From Emiliania huxleyi CCMP1516 (lineage: Eukaryota > Haptophyta > Isochrysidales > Noelaerhabdaceae): a stretch of 64,000 bases of DNA. The notes under the pieces were generated by a model, which made no database searches, was not told the origin of the DNA, and saw only the letters and a list, made by a program, of their open reading frames with translations. The stretch covers positions 319,960 to 383,959 of the forward strand of contig NW_005196456.1 in NCBI RefSeq assembly GCF_000372725.1, in the 5' to 3' direction. Shown here piece after piece: positions 40,858 to 50,371 of this stretch (position 1 is the stretch's first letter; each line of letters starts with the position of its first letter). Made by a program: the position numbers and the translations under genes.

Positions 40858-41923
40858 GCGGCACGGACTAAGTTAAGTGTAGTCAGCGCACTCAATCTTT
40901 TCATAGCGCACTCAGTGGCCTTCTCGTCTGTTCATAGCCGACTCGCGTTTGCAGGACTCACCCTCTACGCTCCTTTTTGCAGGATGTGGCTTCGGCGGTC
41001 ATTTGCTCCGCCACCTACCCGTCCTCCGAGATCTCGCCTTTGTAGCCGTGAAATCCCGCATGCTGCGGACAACCGCCGTCCGTACTCTCTTCTCTCCCCA
41101 ACCCTTTGGCCTGGCGGGGTCGTGCATTCGCTCCCCACTAGTTGGCCGTGGCGGTGGCCGCGCGTACTCTCGCGTTCTCGGCTCCCTCGCTCTCCCATGT
41201 GCGCGTCTGGACCTCGGCCTGTCTGGACTTCGCTTTTCGGGCACTCGGACTGGGTGGACTCTGTGTCTGTGTCTGGTCCTGCTCTCTGGCCTCTGCGGGT
41301 CGATGCCGCGGTCTGCGCGCACACACATGCATGCACAGAGCGCGCGTGCTTGTGCCTTTTTGCATTTTTCAGCACAGCGCGTTACAAAAGGAGACAGCAG
41401 TCAGCACGGCGCCGTGTACGCACCTACTGGGCTAGCCACGTACGCGGTGTACCACCCTTCTCATCGAGGGCGACTTTGCGCACCTCGCGCTCCATGCAGA
41501 CTGACAGGTGACTTTGCGCTGCGAGCGGTCCATGTGTTGTTTGGTATTGCTAAAAATCTCTCTCTCCATGTGGGTCCAGACCGACGAAGACGATGTTGAA
41601 GTAGATGGAAGTGCGCAGTGCTGACGTGTCCCCCTTCATACAGCGACACTCACTTCCCCGGAGCGCCAGCCGTGTGTCGATTTCCTTTCCCTTTCTCCTC
41701 GTCCCACGAGCTCGATCGATTTGTACTGGAGGAGCCCTCCATGCTAATGCCGCAGCCCCAGAGAAGCCTAATCCTCCCCCCGGCGCGTATTTAATTTAAT
41801 TCTTTTTTCGTGTGTGGGCCGCGGAATTCTTCTTCGCCCACACATGCCACTCGGGTCAAGTCAGCATTTCTTTCTTTCGATCGAATTTCTTTTTCCGAAA
41901 ATCTCGCAGTTTTGCTCAGTCCC
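40858..41923. other. Intergenic; repeat copy 3 at 41536-41566
   Basis: No gene seen. The 31 nt at 41536-41566 are identical to 1512-1542 and lie about 360 nt upstream of the thioesterase start. Confidence 0.5.
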
Positions 41924-43814
41924 ATGTACCTCCTCCTCGGAGCCGGCGTCGTTTCGGCGGCGCTCGCAGCCGTCTCGACGCGAATCGCAATCGCCGCCGC
42001 GATCGGTTCCGCGGCACTAGCGCTCATCGCCAAAGGCCTCTTCCCGGGGAGGCCTCGCAAGCTGGCCTCTGCTCACCGCCTGCAGCGGGTCAGGGCGCTG
42101 CTCTCGCTGTTGCGCGGCGGCAAGACACCGTACGACCTGGCCGCCTTCCTCGAGGCTGAGGGCTCGCCCGACGACGGCAAGGTTGTGCTCTCGCTCACGC
42201 TTGAGCCCGCGCTGCACAACTTCCTGCGGTCGATGCACGGCGGCGCCATCGCCTCGGCCGTCGACGTGTCCACCACCCTCGCGATCGTCTCCGCCGGCGG
42301 CTTCCCCGGCGTCTCCACCTCGCTCGGCGTCAGCTATCTCGCGGGCTGCGGACCAGGCGAGAAAATCCGGATCGAGGCTTGCGCGCCCCGCACCGGAGCT
42401 TCTGAGTAATTATTCACGACTAGCGGATCATTCTTCCCTCACGTTGGACTTTGCAGGCGACCGTGCTCAAGCTCGGCGCGACGCTCGCCTACACCGAGTG
42501 CAGGCTCTTCCGCGGCTCGGACGGCGCCCTGATGGCGCGCGGCTGGCACGTGAAGCACGCGGTACCTCATTCGTTGTGGAGGGCTCACTCTTCATTGACA
42601 GGCGCGCGGCTGGCACGTGAAGCACGTTGTGCCTCCGCTGCCGCTCTCTCCTCTGCTCTCGCTGCGGCCCGCCCTTGCGGCGCGGCTGCTGGCGCACTTG
42701 GCGCCGGTGAGGCAACGCGCCGCCGCCAAGGCCGCGGCGGCGGCGGCGGAGCCCGAGCCGCGCGACGAGAAGGGCAAGACGGAGTACTTTGGCCGCTTCG
42801 GCGAGATCGGGCACGACCTGCTCGGCTGGGACGCGCCACTGCAGGTCGCAGCGATGACAATTACAACAACAGATGATGTTGTCGATAAGAATGCGTATCA
42901 TCATCATTCTTGCTATTATTATTGTTGTTGTCGTCGCCGCTGCAGGACGCGCTCTGCTTTGCGGGAGAAGGGGCAGCGGCAGGCGGCGGCGGCGTGGCGT
43001 CCCCCGCCCGCTGGCGCTTCAAGGTTGGTCCTGCGCACGTGAACGGCTACGGCGCGCTGCACGGCGGCTGCACCGCGTCGGTGATCGACTCGCTCGGGAC
43101 GACGCAGATCACCCGAGATCGGCCGAGATCACCCGAGATTGCGTTTGCAGGTGATCGACTCGCTCGGGACGGCCGCGATCGCCCTCGGCGAGGGGGGCGA
43201 GTGCGGCGTCGCATCACGGAACCAAATCATCAACGAGTCAAGTAATGAGCAGGCGAGGGGGGCGAGTGCGGCGTCGCCGTGTCGCTCGACGTGCAGTACC
43301 TCTCTCCGGCGAAGAAGGGCGACGAGGCGGTTGTGGTGGGGCGTCCATCCAAGAGCACGAATCAACTCTTCCGCTCGTCCACAGGCGACGAGGTGGTGTG
43401 GGAGGCATCCGTCCTCAAGCGCGGCGGCCGGCTGGCGACGGTGGAGGTGCGAGATCGCGCGAGATTGCACGAGTCTGCACGAGTCTGCACGAGGCTGCGC
43501 GGCGGTGGTGAAAGTGTGTGCGCCGGGCCCTGCACTTGAGATGCTGCTGGACAGTGGCGTTGAGACGCGAGGGACAAACCGGCCCCTCCTACAGCGTGTG
43601 AGAAGTGCACTTCACCTGCACTTCACCTCCACTCCACCTCGCCTCGCCTCGCCTCAACTCTCAGGTGCGTGCGCACGCCGTCCCCAAGGGTGGCCGAGGC
43701 CGCGGCAAGCTGCTCGCCGTCGGCAGCCTGACCAAGTCTCTGCGCGGCCCCGGCGCGAGCGCGGAGGGTGCGGAGCCGCAGTCGCTGAGGGCGGGCTACC
43801 CGCTCAATCTCTGA
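41924..43814 (+). CDS. Acyl-CoA thioesterase-like protein, two hotdog domains, eight exons
   Basis: Exons 41924-42376, 42457-42534, 42602-42844, 42946-43080, 43151-43187, 43253-43318, 43385-43446, 43665-43814; every junction keeps frame (407 aa). The first 35 residues are a hydrophobic anchor or signal. Hotdog 1 contains SMHGGAIASAVDVSTTLAIV and GEKIRIE/ATVLKLGATLAYTE; hotdog 2 contains GALHGGCTASVIDSLGTAAI and LDVQYLSPAKKGDEV. Both keep the HGG of PaaI/THEM-type thioesterases, which hydrolyse acyl-CoA. Two domains in one chain may form the usual dimer internally. Introns 2, 4, 5 and 6 (67, 70, 65, 66 nt) each begin with a copy of the next exon's first 21-25 nt; four donors are GC. Confidence 0.8.
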
Positions 43815-44101
43815 GGGCGGGCCGCCAAGGGGCGTCGACTAGGTACCGCCCTGGCGGGGTGAGCCAGATCTGAATGACTCGTCGCATGACACATCCGCGT
43901 TCTCCATTCTTTTCGTTGTTTTGCCCCTCTCCCCGCTCGCCAGACGTGCCACCTCACAACACCGGTGTAGTATGTGGGGTGCGCCGCAACCCCTGCTCTC
44001 CAACGAATTGGTAGATCTCTCTTGTGAGACATATTAGATATTTGTACGTACGCGGGGTGATGTTGTAACATTCTAGCACACATTGCCCCGTGCTTCACAC
44101 T
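43815..44101. other. Intergenic between convergent genes
   Basis: Short spacer between the 3' ends of two convergent genes; no feature seen. Confidence 0.5.
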
Positions 44102-45383
44102 TCAGCTCTCGTGTCTCGAGGCTCTCTTCATGCGGCCTTGGTCGGTCGGCACGACTTTCGACTGCCCGGCCTTGGTGGCCAGCTGGCCGCACGCCGACCG
44201 CTCGTCGTCGCCGCGGGTCTCGCGGATCGTGCAGAGCAGCTTGTGCTCCCAGAGGCGTTGTTGGAACGCGTGGACAGCCTGTGCGGACGGCTGGCGGAAG
44301 AGCGTCCCGTCCGGCAGCCCGAGGCCTATTCATTGTGGAGAAACAACTTTAATACTTAGACACGAAGCATTCGTCCCGTCCGGTGCACGAGGCCGTTGTA
44401 GTTGTACGGGATCAGATTCGCCAGCACCATGCCCCGCCCAAAAGGGTGCAACAGCGCGGCCAGCTGCTCCGCGTGCGCCTGCGAGTGCGAGATTTGCTTC
44501 GCGCGCTCCTCCCGTCTAGTGTCTGGTCTCTTCTCTGCTCCGCGTGCGCCGGCGAGTCGTTGACGCCTTCGAGCAGCGCGAGCTCGACGACCAGCCCGCG
44601 CAGCCTCGCGGGCTTGGTGGCGAGCGATGCGAGGAAGGCGTCGCGCAGCTCGCCCATCGAGTGGCGTGTCGTCGGCACCAGCGTCTTGCGCAGCGCGTCG
44701 TCCGCCGCGTGCACAGACCAGGCAAGCCGGCAGGGCAGCGCCTCCGCAGCGCGCCGAATGTGCGCCGGCGACGGGCCCACCGTCGAGACGCACACGCAGC
44801 GGGCGGAGAGAGCAAACGCCTTTGGGTGCACCAGCAGCTCGACCGCCCGGCGCACCTCGTCCAGGTTGTTGAGCGGCTCGCCCATCCCCATAAAGACGAC
44901 GTTGACGAGCGGCGGCAAGCGACGCTGCCGAATCGTGCGCAGCGCGAGCCAGACCTGCGCCAGGATCTCCTCTGCGCGCAAGTTGCGCAGCAGGCCCATC
45001 GTGCCCGTCGAGCAGAAGGTGCAGCCGCGCGAGCAGCCGACCTGCGACGAGATGCAGAGCGACGTCGTCTTGCCCCCGACCATCGGGATCAGGACGCACT
45101 CGACGGCGAGCCCGTCCTCGAGCCTCAGCAGCAGCTTCTGCGTCCCATCCGAAGCGATGGAGCTGTCGCTCACCGCCCCCGCGCACACTGGGCCGCAGTC
45201 GGCTTCGAGGCGCCGCCGCAAGCTCGGCGAGTACAGGTTCGGGCTCCACTCTGTCAGCTCGCCCTCGGACCTCGGGTCGACCCCCTTGCGGAGCAGCGAC
45301 CACACCCCGTCCCCCTTGTCCGACGCGGCGTGGCTTAGCTTCCGCCAGCCGAACGCAGCGCGCAGCACCTCGGGGGGGCTCAC
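44102..45383 (-). CDS. RlmN-like radical SAM methyltransferase, downstream unit
   Basis: Exons 45383-44550, 44478-44394, 44325-44102; frame closes to 380 codons. The radical SAM cluster is [20 protein letters not shown] (CxxxCxxC plus the upstream methyl-carrying Cys of LCIS), then [16 protein letters not shown] and VSTVGPSPAHIRRAAEAL. The C-terminus has RGDDERSACGQL, the second catalytic Cys of RlmN. RlmN methylates adenosine C2 in rRNA and tRNA; in algae it would serve an organelle. There is no ATG at the 5' end: the coding frame begins right after a CCCTAG acceptor, 52 nt downstream of the previous RlmN unit's stop, so this may be the second half of one spliced gene. Both introns (71, 68 nt) start with GC and a copy of the next exon. 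Confidence 0.8.
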
Positions 45384-45435
45384 CTAGGGCGGGGCGCATC
45401 TAGGACTCGACCCTTCACCACTCATCCCTCAGAGC

Positions 45436-47552
45436 TCAACAATCACACCACGTCGGGCGCACCAGCAGCTGAAGCGGCCCCTCCGCCGCCTCTCCAGCCA
45501 CGCCGGCACCCTCGCCCGCCGCACCAACCGCCGCCGCCGCCTCGCCAGCCTCGCCAGCCTCGCCAGCCTCGCCGAGTCTCATCTCCAGCCGCCCACTCCT
45601 CCTCTCTGCCCCGCCACGCGGCCGCGGCGGCGGCGGTGAGGACGAGGGCGGGGGCCGGGGGTCTGAAGCGGCCCACTCTGCGCTGCGTCGTTTTGCCGCC
45701 TCTTCCGCCCACCCGCGCACCCTCGCCTCCCTCGCCCCTTCGCGCCGGCGGGCAAAGCTGCGCCCCTCCGCCGCCACCCTCCGCCCCACCCAGCTGTCCT
45801 CCCCCTCCGTCTCTTCCCTCCCCTCCGCCTCCGGCCGAGGCGAAGGCGGCGGAGGCGGCGGAGCCTCTACCACCAACTGTCCGCACGCGCCGTTGGCGTC
45901 CCTCCCGCTCGCGCTCGTCCAACGGACCAGCGCACTGAGCCCCGACGCCCGCAGCTGCGCGTGGAAGGCGGCCACCTTCTCCTCGGGCGGCGTCGCGTAC
46001 CCTCGCAGCTCGCCGGCGGAGGTCGGGTTGTACGGGATCAGGTTCACAAACGCCGCCGCGCCGCCCGCCCGCTCTCGCTCAGCGCACCAGCCGACGAGGT
46101 CATGGGCGTGCGCGGGGGCGTCGTTGACGCCGTCGATGAGGAGGTACTCGACGCACAGGCCTTGGCCGGTCGTGCGCGCGTGGTAGTCGAGCGCCTCGTC
46201 CAGTTCAGACGTCAAGATTATACATTGATGGCCAGTTAGTATCAGTATGACATCACATTACTCATGTGCATGTGAAGGGTTGCAATGTGGTAGTCGAGCG
46301 CCTCGTCCAGTTCGGCAAAGGGCGCGGCGCTCGGGATCAGCGCCTGCCGCACCTCCTGCGAGGCTCCGTGCAGCGAGAGGGCGAGCTTCACCTAGCCGAG
46401 GTGCAGCCGAGGTGCAGCCGAGGTGCAGCCGAGGTGCAGCCGAGATGCAGCCGAGATGCAGCCGAGGTGCAGCCGAGGTGCAGCCGAGGTGCAGCCGAGG
46501 TGCAGCCGAGGTGCAGCCGAGGTGCAGCCGAGGTGCAGCCGAGGTGCAGCCGAGGTGCAGCCGAGGTGCAGCCGAGGTGCAGCCGAGGTGCAGCCGAGGT
46601 GCAGCCGAGGTGCAGCCGAGGTGCAGCCGAGGTGCAGCCGAGGAGGTGCGGCCGAGGTGCAGCCGAGGTGCAGCCGAGGTGCAGCCGAGGTGCAGCCGAG
46701 GTGCAGCCGAGGTGCGAGAGGGCGATCTTCACCCGCGGTGCGGCGTCGGCGAGGCTGCGGATCTGAGCGGCCGAGGCGCCGACGGTGGAGACCGTGAGGT
46801 GTTTGGCTGCGAGGTCGAAGAGTGCCTGGCGCGTCAGTCCTCGCAGCGCGTGCAGCACCTACACTCATGGACCATGATCAATGACTGATGATTTCACCAG
46901 TAGGTGGGACACCGGCCAGCACCTCGTCCAGGTTGTCGAGCGGCTCGCCCATCCCCATAAAGACGACGTTTCGGATCGCGACGGCCGAGCCCGCCTCCTT
47001 GAGGGCTTGCCGCGCGTGCCAGACCTGCTCCAGGATCTCAGCGCTCGAAAGTTGCGCCGCCCGCGTCATCGTCCCCGTCGCGCAAAACGTGCAGCCCCGA
47101 CTGCATCCGACCTGCGAGCTGACACAGACCGTGCAGCGCTGCTTGCCCGACGAGACGTGGTCATGCAGGATCAACACCGTCTCGACGCGCCGCCCAGACG
47201 CGAGCTCTACCACGAGCTTCAGCCCTCCGACGCTGTGCACCGTCTCGACCACTCTGCTGGTCACGCCGACGAAGGCCTCGCACAGCCCCGCCGCGGCCTC
47301 CTTTGGAAGTCCGGCCGCGTGCAGCGGCGCGGCGTGGAGCGCGCCCTCGCGGCGAAAGAGGTGCCGGTAGACGGTGGAGAGGTGCGCCGGCTGGACGCCG
47401 CGGGCGGTGCACCACGCCTCAGCGCTCGGGAGGTCGAGGATGGAGGCGGGAGCGGACTGAGCGCCGTGGCGGCGAGCCGGCGCAGAGACCGCGAGCCGCG
47501 CGCCGGCGTCGAGCGTCCAGGCGGCGATGCCGGCGGCGGCGGCGGAGAGCAT
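45436..47552 (-). CDS. RlmN-like radical SAM methyltransferase, upstream unit
   Basis: Exons 47552-46923, 46858-46733, 46391-46302, 46194-45436, all phase 0 (534 aa). N-terminus [20 protein letters not shown] may target an organelle. Core: [87 protein letters not shown] and [12 protein letters not shown], so all iron-sulfur and catalytic Cys are kept. After the domain comes a 110-residue Pro/Arg then Gly/Glu/Ala-rich tail, more like an interdomain linker than a normal RlmN end. Intron 2 (341 nt) is filled by a 12-nt repeat; introns 2 and 3 sit in direct repeats of exon sequence. May be fused to the next unit by a 79-nt intron (45462-45384). Confidence 0.8.
46392..46732 (-). repeat. 12-nt minisatellite filling an intron
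   Basis: About 26 copies of GGTGCAGCCGA (plus-strand reading, 12-nt period with a few changes and one 3-nt insertion) occupy nearly all of RlmN intron 2 between donor 46732 and acceptor 46392. Confidence 0.9.
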
Positions 47553-47626
47553 ATACACACACACTCGTGTTCAGCGCGTCAGCTGTGAGCTCCGTCCGCC
47601 ATGATGAAAAAGAATAGACAAGGTTG

Positions 47627-47654
47627 GCTTCTTAGCTCCCCGGCCCTGGATAGG
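47627..47654 (-). promoter_or_regulatory. Recurrent upstream element, copy E
   Basis: In minus orientation CCTATCCAGGGCCGGGGAGC, 75-102 nt upstream of the RlmN ATG at 47552. Matches 29445-29472 over 28 nt with four differences. Confidence 0.4.
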
Positions 47655-47920
47655 AAAAAGAATTCAAAGACGTCTCTCGCACAGCACAAAGGTTCGACAC
47701 AGGTACCAAAGCGTCTAACATAAACAACAAGACTCTTAGAGCCTGTTTTTGCCACTTCGTTAGCTCTCCGGGGGTCTCTAATCTTGAAATCCGAGACCCA
47801 AATATCAGACCTCCCGGCAAATTTAACGGTTTGCTTGCCACTGCGTTGCCGGTGCTCCGCGCCTAATTTTCCTTAGGGTCGCGCTGGGTCTCACATTTGT
47901 CCAAGCGCCGCCACCGGCTC
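47655..47920. other. Intergenic between divergent genes
   Basis: No gene seen; probably the shared promoter region of two divergent genes. Confidence 0.4.
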
Positions 47921-49612
47921 ATGTACGGTGCCGGGATCTTCGATGCCGACCTCGCAGGCCTCGAGGGTCTTGCCCAGGCCGCCCAGGCCGCTGGCGGCCC
48001 TGAGACTGCACCTGAAGCCGGCGGCGAAGCCGCCGTAGACGGGGCCGCTGGCGGCGAGCCTGCAGCGCAGGGGCAACAGCTAGACGCAGCGAGACTTGCG
48101 TCGGCGCGCTTGATTCAGCCAGGCTCTCTCCAGTACTCCATCCCGAGTATGTGGCCCAAGGGCGCTGGCGCACCGAAGAAGCCTCGCCGGGCAGAGCTGC
48201 GCGCAGAGATCAAGCGGCGCGACGCGACGGCAAGGCCTAGCTACTGGTCCGAGCCGCAGTGCTACCAATGGCTGATGGCGCACGCGATCCCCGACGAGGC
48301 GGCTACAGCAGATGCGGCAGCAGCGGCGCCGGCACCGGCACCAGCCGCCGTAGCAGCACCTGCCCCCGCAGCAGCGCCTGACGCTGCGCCCGTCACCGAG
48401 GACGAGGCAGCGCCGGCGGCTGCCAAGCGCTGGGTGAAGGGCAGGCACCTGACTCGCCTCGCCCACTCCATTGTCGCCAACAAGGACGCCTTCCTGCAGC
48501 GCAATGCGCCGCGCACACGCGCCGAGATTGACGGTGCTGCCAAGGACTCGGCCTTTCAGGATATCGCGCTCACCTTCAACAGCCCGGAGTTCAATCCCGT
48601 GCTTCACGTCAGCGCTTTCGACAGCGACATGTTCGAGGAGGCGTCGCTCGACCCGACCTACAACGGCTTGATCATGGATGCGGAGAAGCTCGCGGCCAAG
48701 TTCAAGGAGGCGCGCACCTTGCTCATGAAGGCGCTGCACAACTTCCGCACGTCAGGCATGGGCGATTGCGCCGACCCGGACAAGCTCGCCGAGGACAGCA
48801 CCAAGGTCTACTCGAACAACTTCCGCAACTTTGTGCACGACGATGCGGCCTTGCTCTACTTCTACTGCGTCCTCATCTCGTACGACCTTCTCAAATCCGC
48901 TGTGCAGGACATGCCCCCGGGAACTGGCCACCACGGCACGAGCAAGCGGCGCGCGTCGGACCCTCTCCCCAAAGACAGGAAGAGAAACGACAAGCGCGCA
49001 AACATGCAGCTTGAGCTGCTGCGGGCGCTAAAGGAGCCAGCGCAGGTCGCGCCGGTGCAGGTCACGGCGAGGGCCAAGACGGAGCAGGAGCAGCGGTTCG
49101 ACTTTTTCGTTGCCGAGTCCGCGAGAATGCAGGCGCATCGGGGAAAGATGGAGGTGCGCCTCCCTCCCCTTCCACCCAACCGTTGCGCACATCCCCAGCC
49201 CATCCCAGCCCCGTCCCTCCTGCTCTGATCGCAGCTCGAGACGGTTTACGAGGAGGCACTTCGCCAGACCAAGAAGTCCATCGCGGAGTACGAGGCTCTC
49301 GGCGAGGAGGTGCCCGGTCGGCTTGTGGCGAAGGCAAAGCGTCTCACTGAGCAGCTGGACAAGCTCGAGGAGGATATGCCCGAGCCGACCTTTGTCGACC
49401 CGCCCGCTGCGCGTGCTGCGCCCTCTGCTGAGCAGCACCAGCAGCCTCGCTCCACCACCACCGCCGCCGCGGAGGAGGAGAGTGGCGAGGAGAGTGGGGA
49501 GGAGGGTGAGGAGAGTGAGGAGGGTGAGGAGGAGGATAGCGATAGCGAGATCGCGCGGGAGGAGGCGGCACACCACGCCTCCAACGCGCGCTGCGGCCTC
49601 GGCGCCTGCTAG
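47921..49612 (+). CDS. Hypothetical coiled-coil protein, two exons
   Basis: Exons 47921-49153 and 49235-49612, GT-AG intron of 81 nt, 536 aa. After an Ala/Gly-rich start come a Trp/Tyr helical block (RPSYWSEPQCYQWLMAH), a helical core (RLAHSIVANKDAFLQRNAPR, FNSPEFNPVLHVSAFDSD, NNFRNFVHDDAALLYFYCVL), a basic segment (RKRNDKRANMQLELLRALK) and a coiled coil completed by exon 2 (ETVYEEALRQTKKSIAEYEA, LTEQLDKLEED). The C-terminus is acidic (EEESGEESGEEGEESEEGEE). The basic-helical then acidic layout suggests a nuclear or DNA-associated protein, possibly from an expanded transposon-linked family, but I do not recognise it. Confidence 0.6.
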
Positions 49613-50371
49613 CTAGAGTGCGAGCGTGGGGCTTTCCTTTGGCGGTGCCCGTTTTTATTTTATTCAGGTGGATTGCGCGCCCGCTTCTCTTTCTGGGATA
49701 CCTTGACCTATTTCTTTCTCATCCGTCCGCCTCCTATAGACGGCAGTTCGCGCCAATCCTAATCCAGGCTATAGTTGGCGGCGACATCAATAGCTAAAAC
49801 TTCCGTCCCTTCGGCTAGAGCCCCTGGTAGGAAAACCGACGGCGTCTCCAGTTGATGGAATCTGGGTTTGGAGATGATGGAGGGAAGATAGCCTGGGCGA
49901 TTGCCAACGGCTGAAAATGGCTCCGACGGGTGTGCACAATCTTTCACCTGCGCCCGCCCCGCCCCGCCCCGGCCGCGGGCGACGCCGCCGCCCGCCCCTC
50001 GCCCGCACACGGGCCGTCCTCCGTTCACACGATCGTCCTCCGCCCGTTCTCGCTGGGTTGACCATCCCTGACACTTGGCCAAAATATGTGCAAAGCCACT
50101 TGCGCTGCTCTGCGCGGCCCTGCGGCCGGACCCCGTGGGCTCCGCGTGGCCTGAGAGACCGGGCCCGATGGCCTGACACGCGCGTGAGCCGCCGATTCCA
50201 CGGGAGACGCCTCCGAAGAGCTCCGAGGCACTGATCGCGCCCACTCTCGACCCCGTACGTACGCAGGCCCTGAATGTCTGATTTCTGCTGAGCTTCAAGG
50301 CGTGGGACTCGCAACGATGGCCTCGCGCAACCCTCGCCATATCTGACTTGCCCACTGCATACCTCGCGCAG
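49613..50371. other. No gene seen
   Basis: 3' region of the previous gene, then spacer. GC-driven open frames only. An upstream exon of the OTU-containing gene may be hidden here. Confidence 0.35.

Noticed and set aside
46392-46732. Regularly spaced repeats resembling a CRISPR array
   Set aside because: Head-to-tail 12-nt units without unique spacers inside a eukaryotic intron; a minisatellite.
44102-47552. Bacterial contamination, because RlmN is best known from bacteria
   Set aside because: Both units are interrupted by spliceosomal introns of the local type, so they are nuclear genes of this organism.
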